This document shows positions 23,884-34,542 of a stretch of DNA of 64,000 bases, piece after piece. Position 1 is the first letter of the stretch, and each line of letters begins with the position of its first letter. The notes beneath the pieces were generated by a model. That model was not told where the DNA came from and searched no databases. It worked only from the letters and a program-made list of their open reading frames with translations. The stretch lies in NCBI RefSeq assembly GCF_031755915.1, contig NC_083389.1, forward strand, positions 25,109,001-25,173,000, read 5' to 3'. Origin of the DNA: Ziziphus jujuba. Taxonomy: Eukaryota > Streptophyta > Magnoliopsida > Rosales > Rhamnaceae. The translations under genes and the position numbers were made by a program.

Positions 23884-25537
23884 TGATTGATGATTGTGCA
23901 TAATTCAAGTTCTAAGCAATGAAACCAAAAACTTGATTTTTGTAATGCCTTCAAGTGTATAGATTGCTCAAATTATAAAGAAAGTGAGTAGAGTATCATT
24001 TCAATGAGAATTGATTGTTTAGTACCAAAGATTTTCGCTAGCTACTTTTATCTATGAAATCAATTATAAGAATAAATTGTGATAAACTTTTAATTAAATT
24101 AACAACTAAAATGAAAATTCAAAGAAATAAAAGTAAACAACGCACAAAAATGTATGTGCAATCTATGAAATAAAAGATCTAAGACCATGACTTCACTTAA
24201 ACATATCATATGACTAATTAATTTGATAATCAATGACCACTTCACTCTAATTATCAACAAAGGGTTTCTAAATCCACTCACTGCATCTTTCAAGGTAAGT
24301 AAGATTTATGGAAAATTTGCTCAAATTGAAAATTAAGTAAGATTTATGGAAAATTTACTCAAATAAAAATCTCTTCCTAATTCTACCAATTAACCATGTA
24401 ATTGATTCGGCTTTCAAAATACCCATGCCAAATTGGTTTTCAAAACTCAATTTAACATAAGATTTAGGTTGCTCAAGACTAAAGGCTTTTTCAAGCTCAA
24501 ATTAGCTCTTGGTTTGCATTTTCCTAGTGTACAATTTAATAAATTGGGCGTACCCAAACAATGCCCAACCAAATTATCATTCTAATTAGGTAAAAAATAC
24601 ACAAATAATTGAAGGAATATTAAACCATTAATAAACCAACTTAAACCATTAAAATGAAAATTTAAGCTATATCAAGGTCCTAAAACAAAGATCTAGCCAC
24701 TCATGTTCATAAAAACAACAAACACAAAATAAAATAGAATTCCAAAGATCTAAATATTGTCTTGTATAACATACTAAAAATTCTATTACAAAAATTAGAA
24801 ACTAAGAGAAAAGATGAATAAGTAGAAAAATCATAAGTAAATGAAGGATCCTCTAAGCAACCAAAGCCTTAGGTCTTCAAAAATTCTCCCAAATCCCTAG
24901 AGCTTCTCTTTCTAAAATTACTTCCTCTAGTTTAATTATGTAGAATGTGGTGATAAATCCATCCTTCTTGCCTCTTTAGGGATAAATAAAGTTATCTTCT
25001 CAATAGTTTTTCTAATCCTTACTCTATTGGAATTTATTTCCTCGCTTTGGTTTCCATCAAATTGCTCATAAGAGGTAAATGTAAATCACATGCTTCATTA
25101 AAGAAATAAGGAGAAATTCTAACTCTTGGTGTGCGCATGCACAAACAAGAGTGGCCACGCCACTCTCTCTTAGTCATGGCTAAATGAGAGGCATGGGCAC
25201 TTTCAGCGAGAGTGGCCTCACCAATACTATTGATTTTACTCCTTTGGAGAGCCAAAAGTGGCATATACACTCTCTAGGTGAGAGTGTGCACACCCTAACC
25301 TATATTCTTAAGGGTTATCTTCAACTCTTTGCCTTAGCTCCCATAAATAGCTCCAAAATGCTCATAAACTTCAATCTTTTAGCAAATAATCTTCAAAATC
25401 CATAATTGAAACTTTCCCTATAAAAGAGAACAAAACATATTAAATAACACAAGAAAATTGAAAAAACAAATAAATAATTAAGTTAAAATAGATTAGATTA
25501 GTGAGTAAAATGATCACTAATTAAGTAGTGTTTTGCA
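23884..25537 (-). repeat. 1.66 kb LTR-like unit, copy 1
   Basis: Starts TGATTGATGATTGTGC and ends AGTGTTTTGCA, i.e. TG...CA. It aligns over its whole length with 36751-38810 once a TRIM insertion is removed from the latter (1654 versus 1663 bp). The left end, on the minus strand, reads CAAGTTTTTGG followed by a corrupted segment, reminiscent of the CAAGTTTTTGGCGCCGTTGCC segment next to LTRs of Athila/Tat gypsy elements. No ORF of note. It is probably a solo or truncated gypsy terminal repeat. The family name is inference. Confidence 0.6.
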
Positions 25538-26388
25538 CAAAGTTTTGCTCTTATACCATGAAGAAATTGTTCAACGTTTATAGTTCAATTGATGATTATG
25601 CAAAAGTATTAGTTGTGTATTTATAGTTAGACAACATAGGGATTTTTGGAAAAATATCCTAATGACAGTAAAGAATGACTTTTACATAACTATAGGAAGA
25701 ATTTTGTTATATGTCACTAGTGATATGGATCACTAGCTTATATGGCAAATCTTAATTGGACCATTTAATTCTATAATTTTTTTTTTATTCTAAATTTTAA
25801 AAATGAACTATTTAATGATAACTATATAAGTTAGCATCTAGCATGTAATTTCCACTGGTGATCGTTCATTAGTGGTAATAAATAACATTTTCTTGTAGGA
25901 ATAAAATAATTCTATCTAACTTAGGAAAATAAGAAAAAAATTATTTAAAAAAAAAAAACTTTCCAAGAAAGATAAATTCTAATATGGTATAAACACTCTT
26001 ATTCCTTTGATGTTTGATTTAAAATTTGTTTCCTTATTGTAGAGTTACCTTTTCTTCGATTAAGTCGAATTTGTCTTTTTTGTCAATCTCTTGAATTCTG
26101 CCTTGATTTTCTATTGTGTATTGATCTCTATCTCTATCAAGTAGGGAGCCAAATCAACTCTCTATATTAAAAAGTCAAAATAAAAATTCTCATGTAGTCC
26201 TTTTTAATATTTGGCTTTTTAAAAAAAAAAGAGATAAATAAAAAAATTCTTTTGAAGATGCTATTATAATTTAAATTTGATGTGTGTAGTATAATTTTCG
26301 TTCTCTAGAAAGATTTTTCTATCTATCTAAGTTAATATATTTAGAAATTCGACCAATGCAGTCCGCATATGCCTAACTTTGTTTTTAA
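25538..26388. other. Intergenic AT-rich stretch, nothing recognised
   Basis: No ORF, RNA gene or element terminus recognised. It contains A/T runs and leads into the TA microsatellite at 26389. Confidence 0.5.
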
Positions 26389-26435
26389 ATATATATATAT
26401 ATATATATATAGATATATATATATATATATATATG
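26389..26435. repeat. (TA)n microsatellite
   Basis: Nearly pure alternating TA, interrupted once by AGATAT. It borders the palindromic MITE. Similar TA tracts occur at about 11892-11917, 21631-21651, 39712-39733, 43675-43695, 45238-45257, 45424-45442, 46285-46308, 51497-51519 and 59960-59987. Confidence 0.9.
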
Positions 26436-26597
26436 GAAATTCTACAATGCAAACGGTCTGCATGCAGACCTACAGTATTGACGACGGTTTTTAAAAAAAC
26501 CATCATCAATACTATCTTTGTGTGATAGTATTGATGAGAATTTTTTCAAAAATTGTTGTCAATACTGTAGATCCACATGCTAACGGTCCACGCCATA
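26436..26597. mobile_element. Palindromic MITE (foldback hairpin)
   Basis: Two 56-nt arms (26461-26516 and 26524-26579) are near-perfect inverted copies separated by the 7-nt loop TTTGTGT. Shared words are CTACAGTATTGAC and CATCAATACTATC. Less conserved inverted ends (GCAAACGGTCTGCATG and the complement of CATGCTAACGGTCCACGC) extend it to about 160 bp. It sits between TA repeats and encodes nothing. The ends resemble those of the MITE at 45262-45423. Confidence 0.75.
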
Positions 26598-27540
26598 AAT
26601 AAACTATATATATATATATATTTATAGGTGTGTGTATCTTTCTAAATGGGACTCCCTATCAAAACTTCTGGATTTTCCTCTAAGTTATTATTTTGGTAAT
26701 ACCAAACCAAGCGCATCGTGGAAACAGGAAAATCATAGTCAAATTCATCACTTTGAAACTGAATATTTGCTGATAGTACAAAGTTCAATGGAGTAAGAAT
26801 ATTCGACTATAATTATCCAACATATTCAAACTCTTTCAATATGCATTATGGTCGAAGAAAACAAATTGAAATTTTCCTATGCAAGGCTTGTCATAGAATT
26901 CTTCCTTCTGCTAATAAAGAGGAGCAATTAAAAAGATGATAGTATTTTTTGTAACAAGTAATTTATATCATATAATTAGTTTATAAAACTCTTTCAAAGC
27001 ATTCTAAAATTTCAAAGAATATTAGAATAAACAAACAATAATATTAAGTGTTTACTTCAAGAATCTTAAAAATTGATAGTTTTAATATTTGACATAGTCA
27101 ACTTTATTTTTATACCGGAACCAAATGATGGATATGATCATTTCGTTTTTGTTTGTTAATATTTTCTAGAAGTAACAACATGTGTCAAATAAATTCTAGC
27201 ATACAGTTTATCCACGACCTTTCTCAAGTTAATTTTGCAATATTTAACAAAACGAAAAAGTTCTATATATATACAACTAGGACAGTCTGCTTTTTATTAA
27301 TCCACCTTATATTGTTGATTTGGATAATAATTTTCTAAAATTAGGCATTAATGTACGTAAATATTTTCAAAGGAAAATTTAAGATTAAACACGTTTTTCT
27401 TTAATTTTTTTAATTTCCAATTTTATATTTTTGAACAAAAAATCAGACAACCCTTCATTGACCTTAATAATAGGTTAGGAAAGAGAAAATAACAAACATC
27501 AAATTCTAATCTAGTATTGTTGGAAATGAGATTAAATTTT
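26598..27540. other. Intergenic stretch upstream of the STP gene
   Basis: AT-rich, with no recognisable gene or element. The last few hundred bases are the distal promoter of the transporter at 27700. Confidence 0.5.
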
Positions 27541-27543
27541 TTG

Positions 27544-27699
27544 TATAAAAAGCTCAAGTTTTGGTAACTTTAGACAAGGTAGAAACAAAAGGTAACAGGA
27601 GAAGAGAAAGAAAAGGAAAAAGAAAAAAAAGGGAAGGAAAAGCCAAAAATTTATTTTTTCTTTTCGTCTCCAAAACCCAAACCTTGGAGACATAAAAAG
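27544..27699 (+). promoter_or_regulatory. TATA box and purine-rich leader of the STP gene
   Basis: TATAAAA at 27544-27550 lies about 150 bp before the ATG. Transcription would start near 27575. The leader is rich in GAAA/AAGG (27595-27645), a feature of many plant 5' UTRs. The TSS is inferred. Confidence 0.6.
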
Positions 27700-30255
27700 A
27701 TGGCTGGAGGTGCTTTTGTTGCAGCTGGAGGAAAAGGTCAAAACTATAATGGTGGTGTAACCGCCTTTGTTGTGTTTGCCTGTGTTGTGGCTGCCATGGG
27801 TGGTCTCATATATGGTTATGATCTTGGAATTTCAGGTTTGCTCCTAATTCCTTGAATACGTACATTTCACATTCTAGAAGCTAAGAAATGCTTTCCAACA
27901 CATTAAATCTGTATATATAGTTTTTACGGTATGAAAATCTACAAAATTTTAACTAAGTGACATGTTATATGATATGTATCTGTTGGTCAAAATTCCAATC
28001 ATAAAAAAATTATATATATATATATAATCAAGCCCAAGTTAAATTTTTAATGTCAGACTAATATCAGGATTTTTTTTTTTTTACAGCTTTTAAATTGTAT
28101 TAAAAATTAAAATTTAAAATTATATTTATTAATTATTGGTCCCAATAGTATTTGTTTCTCTAAATGGAGTTTTATTATGTCACTGTCTATATTTTATTTT
28201 ATTTTTAAATTTTAAATTCTAATTTTTGTTGTGATCTAAAGACTAATAAAAAAAAATTTAATATTAAAAGCATCAAATAGTGGTAATATGAGCATAAATA
28301 TATAGATAACATATAACGTTCCTAAAACCTTTTTAGTAATGTTTAAAACAAGTAATTAAAAAATTAAAGTAACTACTTAATTTTGTTGATGATGTGTTGT
28401 TCTTTATATGCCAATTGCTAAATTATTTTCTAAAAATTTTTTGTAGGAGGAGTCACCTCCATGCAATCTTTTTTGGACAAGTTTTTCCCATCTGTTGAAA
28501 GAAAAAAAAAGGCAGAGGAAGGTAAAGACAACGCATATTGCAAATTCGACGACGCAATTCTGACGTTGTTCACCTCCTCACTCTATCTCGCTGCATTATT
28601 TGCATCTTTTTTTGCATCATCCGTCATGAAAATCTTTGGCCGGAAGCCATCTATGTTTGTGGGAGGTCTGATTTTCCTCATAGGATCTATTCTAAATGCA
28701 ATTGCTCCAACCGTTGCATTGTTGATCATCGGTCGTATATTGCTTGGTATCGGTGTCGGTTTTGGTAATCAGGTAAAAATTAATTACCGAATAATTACTA
28801 TAATAGTCATTTATAATAACCAAAAAAAAAAAAAAAAGTGTACCACTAATTGGATCAAATATTTTAAAACTCAAATCAATTTTTTTTTTCTTTTTACTAT
28901 TGCAGTCTGTTCCGGTATACCTATCTGAAATGGCACCTGCAAAACTCAGAGGAGCACTCAACATGGGATTCCAAATGGCAATCACCATTGGTATCCTCGT
29001 CGCGAATCTTATTAACTATGGAACTAATAAGATTGATGGCGGATGGGGTTGGAGACTCTCTTTAGGTCTTGCAGGTGTTCCTGCAATCTTGATGACTATC
29101 GGTGCAATCTTCTTGCCTGAGACACCAAACTCTATCATTGAGAGAGGTCAGGTTGATAAAGCTAAAATAATGTTGCAAAAAATCCGTGGCACCGACAACG
29201 TGGACAATGAACTTCATGACCTTATTGATGCAAGTGAGGCAGCAAAGAAAGTTGAAAACCCATGGAGGAACATCCTTCAACGCAAATACAGGCCTCAACT
29301 AGTACTGTGCATTCTCGTTCCTTTCTTTCAACAGCTTACCGGCATAAACGTTATTATGTTTTATGCTCCTGTCCTCTTCAAGAGTTTGGGTTTTGGAGAC
29401 AACTCTTCCCTTATGTCTGCAGTCATAACCGGTGGGGTTAATGTACTTGCCACCTTAGTTTCTATCTTCACAGTTGACAAGTTCGGTAGGAGGATTTTGT
29501 TCCTTGAAGGTGGTGTTCAAATGCTCCTATGCCAGGTTATTTTAATTTTCTCTTCCTTTTTTCCTGTCTACATTCATGTCTCACTAGTTATTAATATTGA
29601 TATCTAGTTAGTTCATTGTGTCTCTTTGCTATAATTATTTTTTTTTTTAAATAAAATGAGATAGAAAAATAGAACCCAAAAAAAAAAAAAAAAAAAAAAA
29701 AAGAAAGCATCAGAATTTCTTTTCAAAAACTATATTTTCTTGAATAATATTTCCAATTAGAAACGAATATTGAATCTTATATGGCTATAGGTTGCCGTTG
29801 GAGTTATGATCGGAGCAGAATTCGGTACTAATGGACAAGGATCATTCTCAGATTCCAAAGCAGATTTGCTATTGTTCTTCATTTGTGCATATGTAGCAGC
29901 ATTTGCTTGGTCATGGGGACCATTGGGATGGTTAGTCCCTAGTGAGATTTGTCCATTGGAAATCCGAGCAGCTGGACAAGCAATCAACGTTTCGGTTAAC
30001 ATGTTATTCACCTTCTTCATTGCGGAACTCTTCCTCAAACTGCTTTGTCACTTTAAATTTGGTCTATTCTTTTTCTTCGCCGCCTTTGTCGTGATTATGA
30101 CCGTTTTCGTCACTTTCTTCATGCCGGAAACGAAAGGAGTTCCGATCGAAGAGATGAATAGAGTGTGGAAAGCACATTGGTTCTGGGGTAAGTTTGTCTC
30201 CGATGAAGCTGAGAATAATAAGGTTCATGACCATAATACAGTGGCCAGAGACTAA
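27700..30255 (+). CDS. STP10-like: Sugar transport protein, STP10-like hexose/H+ symporter (4 exons)
   Basis: The exons are 27700-27835, 28447-28772, 28906-29535 and 29791-30255, all with GT..AG borders, giving 518 residues, normal for plant STPs. It belongs to the major facilitator superfamily: 12 membrane segments that import glucose-type sugars with protons across the plasma membrane. Visible landmarks are [18 protein letters not shown] (34-51), with the TM1 Asp41; [16 protein letters not shown] with Arg142, the partner of that Asp in proton coupling; and [20 protein letters not shown] (158-177). Also present are PETPN (225-229), [14 protein letters not shown] (296-309), [15 protein letters not shown] and [11 protein letters not shown] (476-486). 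Cys77 and Cys450 correspond to the lid-domain disulfide known in STP10. The N-terminus [13 protein letters not shown] is closest to the STP9/10/11 branch. The frame is fully open, so the gene looks functional. Placement within STP9-11 is by memory of the family. Confidence 0.93.
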
Positions 30256-30460
30256 AACTTGCATATAATTATTGTTGTAAAATCTCAAACGAATCAATGT
30301 ATATAGAAATTTCTGAGATTGGTTATTATTGTGAGATTGTGAGGAAGGAAAATTATGTGTTTTCCTCTTGACACACAAACGAAGGAAGAAAAAGAAACGG
30401 AAATTTAACGTACAAAGCAATAACAACTTCAACTGTGCATTATTCATTATTTGTCTGGCT
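30256..30460 (+). other. Probable 3' UTR of the STP gene
   Basis: AT-rich sequence after the TAA with AATAATT and AATCAATG words that could act as poly(A) signals. The transcript end is not determinable here. Confidence 0.4.
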
Positions 30461-30614
30461 GATATCTATTTGTTTGTTTTATTTTATTTTATTATTATTT
30501 TTTTCATATGGGTTTAGATACTTAATTAACCAATGGTTAATGGACCCCGATATAAAAATAATAATAATGAAAAAAAGACACCAATGGAAGGAAAATTAGA
30601 TTTAACGTTTTCAA

Positions 30615-32225
30615 TGTAACACCTTGTATCTTTATAATCTTAAAATTTAGTATCTAAATATAATTTCATTGGTCTAAGCTAATGTTGAGTAGTAAAAATT
30701 TCCAATTTCTTTACAAATTTAATTTTTTGGGAATTTTTTTAAAACTACTCAATATTTTAATTATTGGCACCAATGAATTTTTATTTGGGGATTTTTTAAA
30801 AATATTTTTTGTAACAACGAAATTTCCATCAAGATTGTTAAGGGAACCAACTATAGGAAGGATAATATAGTAACTTAGCACAAAAACTTGTGGAATTTAC
30901 AAGTTTACTTTCAAGTTCATAAAGAGGGATGGAATCAATGAGGTTATTAAGGTAATAGGAATCTTGGGAAAAGACAAAACTGCGCTCCTTTCTTCCACTT
31001 AACCACCGATGACGACACTCCTCCAAAACCCATCACTCAGGGCGGCGCCACGTTGTTGGCCTGAGAGGCCATGCCCCCGCCACTAAAAAATTTTCTTTTT
31101 CTAGTTCCTATTTTATGCTATTTTGAAACTTTTATTCATTTTTATAAGCCTTCTTTATTCTTGTTCGTGGATATCTCAATTAATTTCTTAACTGTAAAAT
31201 ATTACTTTAAATAGTTTGTAATTTAATAATCAGTAAACCTAATCTAGCCATTAATCTAAACAAACTATAATTCTTTCACCACATTAACACCCTATACAAT
31301 CTATAATAAAAAAAAAATAAACAAATCAAAATACACAAGAAAATTATGTAATCTATTTTAATATTGTTATTGTTTTTCTTTTTTCTTTTTTTTTCTTTTT
31401 ATTATTTTTTTTTTGAGTGAATAGCGTACATATATATATATGAATTGCTTGTATTTTGCTCATTAATATTCACTATTTATAACTGTTATTAATTTTTTAT
31501 AGAACTGCAACTGTGTAAATTTTGTTTTATTAGTGCTTTCGTAAAATATTATGGAGATTTGAAACAATTTGAAGAATTCTATTTTGACAAATAATTAACA
31601 TTTTTTATGATTTTATCAATAAATATATATTTTTTATGGATTAATACTAACATTTATTGTTGTATTTTTTTATTTTTTAACTATTGGCCCCCACTATGAA
31701 CATCCTGGCCCTGCCCCTGACATCACTTCTTCCCGGCCGCACACAACTGAGAAAGAGATAGAGATATAGAGACAAAACTGTATTTTGTTGATTTCTTGGT
31801 GCTGCAATCAAATTTTCTTCTTAAAATCAAAGTACATCATCTCTCAATAACATATTAAGCTGAATTAGAAGCTTGAAACCAAACCCTCATAAAGACCGAT
31901 CTACTGCAGTGAACTGTTTATTGTCGGAGTTAAAGCATTCCCAGTGAGAGCTTGGCCTGAAATTGCGCTTGTTTTGCTTTTCTTCTTTCCACCTATTCTA
32001 AATCCCTGCACTTTTTCATGCATGGTCTAGCAACCCATCAAAGAGTTGCCATTCATGAAGTTTGGGAGTTTCAAATTCGGGTATTGGCATGCATGCAGGT
32101 TTTTAATCATCTGCAGGTGAGATTCTTTCAAATCCTTATTGTTTGGTTGGTTTGAAGGAGTCTTAAGGATTGCATGTGAGATTGTAGAAGAATTTAGAAA
32201 TTAATATGGGGTTGAGAGCTTGTCT
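30615..32225 (+). repeat. Probable gypsy LTR (plus), interrupted by a hAT element
   Basis: It starts TGTAACACCTTGTATC, the opening used by the long gypsy LTRs in this window. A generic LTR-like body follows, with AAATTTCCATCAAGATTG and a GC-richer block at 30995-31037 and 31728-31750. It is split by the hAT element at 31038-31719. The right end was not identified. No coding capacity. Confidence 0.4.
31038..31719. mobile_element. hAT-type non-autonomous transposon (682 bp)
   Basis: The left end is CAGGGCGGCGCCACG. The reverse complement of the right end is CAGGGGCAGGGCCAGG. Both resemble the CAGGGGCGGAGCC-type termini of plant hAT elements. It is flanked by 8-bp duplications CCATCACT (31030-31037) and ACATCACT (31720-31727), identical at 7 of 8 bases. 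The interior is AT-rich with no transposase. Confidence 0.8.
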
Positions 32226-32236
32226 AGTCGCCAAAG

Positions 32237-32708
32237 TCGGTCCTGAGCATATGCAAGATGTGCGATCTTACAAGATCCCAAAATAATGAGGGCACCAAAA
32301 TCAATAACTTTTTTGAAAAAATTTTGAAAAAAGGAAATAAATATTTTAATTAGACCTAACTAGCTTATACCAAAATCAATAACTTTTTTTGAGAAATTTT
32401 CTCTATTAAAAAAAAAAAAAAAAACACGAAAAACAAAAAAGCCAAGCCTTCATCTCCTCCAAGTGACTCAAATTCTCCATAATCAACACAGCTATAGAGT
32501 TTTTGCTAGTATGCTTCTCTAATTTTATTTTACCATAAATCAAGTTCTATTTTTTCGATTTTTTTTATTTACTCTTATGTTTGTTGTTGATTTGTGTTTT
32601 TCTTTCTCTTTTTTTTTTTTTTTTTTTTTTTGGGCCATAAGGAAAGGAAAATAAGAAATGGGCACCCTTTTTAATTTTGTACAGGGCACTTAAAATCTTA
32701 GAATCGGC
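32237..32708. mobile_element. Probable hAT-like MITE
   Basis: Starts AGTCGGTCCTGAGCATATGC and ends CTTAGAATCGGCT; the inverted ends match loosely (GTCGGTCCTGAG / GCCGATTCTAAG). The opening is typical of a widespread plant MITE type starting GGCCGGTCCTGAGCATATGC. A convincing TSD was not found. Long A and T runs fill the centre. Confidence 0.45.
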
Positions 32709-33160
32709 TCGGCTAGCCATTGGCCATAAATGAGAGTTTACAGCTCACCAATGGCAAGTAAATGGGATGATGATGATAATAATGGTGTTGTTTTGTTTAA
32801 TGCATGTGTGACTTGATGAGTTTAAAGTTGAAAAGGGTGGAGATGGTATTGAATATGGAAAAATTTTGGATCTATGGTGTGAAAAATATCAAATTTGGTA
32901 TTATGTAATGACCGAAAATGAGCTGTTTCGTCATTGGTGTTGATATGGCATCGATGATAATTTGACGACTGTATGTGGCATTACATGCCACGTGCAAACA
33001 TGGCTATGGTTTGTGATGTTGTCAATACTTGGCCTTCTCAAGGTCCTACCGCAATGGCATTGGCTACCCTAACTTCATTAAGCGATCAATTTTTCCCTAA
33101 GAAGCACTATTCATTAAATCGTCGTTTTCCTCCATTTGAGAGAAGACTTTGTGAAACCAA
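32709..33160. other. Intergenic stretch, unassigned
   Basis: A 71-codon ORF (32973-33188, +) runs through it but matches nothing I recognise. A short inverted repeat TGTGGCATTACATGCCACG lies near 32973-32992. No support for a gene. Confidence 0.4.
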
Positions 33161-34033
33161 TTACAGATCCCAAAATATCCAATACTAATAACTCTTAAGT
33201 AAACTAATTAAATTTCTAGTACAAGCCAGTAGTAATCACAACAAGATTATAATTTAACCTCAATACAATTACAACATAACAACTCCATCAAGTTAGCAAC
33301 AACTGAATTACTAAATCCTAATACATAAATAAAATAAACAACAACCACAAAAATGTCCAAACTTAGGAAAACCAGCTCAACCTCCTTAATTTCAAGCTCA
33401 TATAGTCCTTTCCAAGACTTAGCATTCACTAGACCTCATTAGGAACTTGTAGAGATTTGGAATGAAATGGTGAATATAAGTAATTAATGAATGGGCTTTA
33501 AGCACTTACACAGATACAATGCGAATGCCATTTGTCTAAAATTCTTAAGCTAAAACCAAAATAGTTAGCCACAACACCAAGAACATATTCTGGCAAATGG
33601 GCGTGTAAATCACCAAACCACTCATACATGTAAAAACAAATCAATAGGGTGTGGAAATTACCATGCCATAACACATACAAAAAACACATTAGAGCATGTA
33701 AGGCGCGTAAATAACGATAATCTGATCTTCTATTACTTTGCAAAGGAACTCAATGCCAATAAGGAGGAATCATCATAATTATCACATAATCATCATCATC
33801 ATAATCAATATAAAAATCATCATAAATTGGCCATAATCAACATAACATTATCATTATCACCATAACCCTCTTGTGATAAAGGGAAACACCATTTAACAAT
33901 AGGTCGCAAAATGTCTCGTTGCCTCCAATACCCAAATTTGGTAAACATCTTTTACCGGATGTTTAAAGTTAAATCATACCACATCCACATCCAGAGCCAT
34001 ATCCACGTATAATCAAATAATGAATATGTTGAG

Positions 34034-34542
34034 TGTCAGAACCCATCCAAGATCCCTCACCGGAACCCCAGACAAATCCTGATTTCTGGAAAATCCTACC
34101 GGACCCTCCAAATTGCACGATGTGCTCTTAGCATATCTTCCAAATATGAGTTTTTCGCACACTTATTAAGCATTAATGGTGGATTGTTGTGAAGGAGGAA
34201 AGTTGAGAATTCGAATTAAAGGTGCTTAAATTGCCAACAAGTGGAGGTGGAAAGACAGCAACTTTCTGCACAACTTCAACCCTTGCCTTTTCTTCGTGTA
34301 GGGGGTGGAAAGATCTCAAAAGGAATTTCGTGTTTAAAACACCGCTCATAGCGAGAAGATATGATGGCGTTTGGATGATCGTCGTCACTCACCCACGTGT
34401 CGATGGACAAGTGGAGCATAGAAAACTCATATTTGGAAGATATGCTAAGAGCGCATCGTGCAATTTGGAGGGTCCGGTAGGGTTTTCCTGGAATCAAGAT
34501 TTGTATGGGATTCCGGTGAAGGATCTTAGACAGGTCCTGACA
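34034..34542. mobile_element. Element J: 509-bp foldback element with LTR-type ends and 5-bp TSD
   Basis: Two 122-bp arms (34034-34155 and 34421-34542) are inverted copies with about 15 mismatches, around a 265-bp centre. Each outer end is TGTCAGRACC, so the whole unit is TG...CA. A perfect 5-bp duplication TTGAG flanks it (34029-34033 and 34543-34547). The arm ends are homologous to the terminus of the gypsy LTR at 15089 (TATCAGGACCCGTCCAAAAT). Thus both ends look like the same LTR end in opposite orientation, an unusual layout for an integrase-type insertion. The 121-codon ORF across it is not gene-like. Confidence 0.8.

Noticed and set aside
28692..28988. 98-codon minus-strand ORF in the STP gene
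   Set aside because: It crosses exon 2, intron 2 and exon 3 of the transporter in antisense; shadow of a real gene.
32973..33188. 71-codon + strand ORF
   Set aside because: No recognised family, no promoter, lies between repeat elements.
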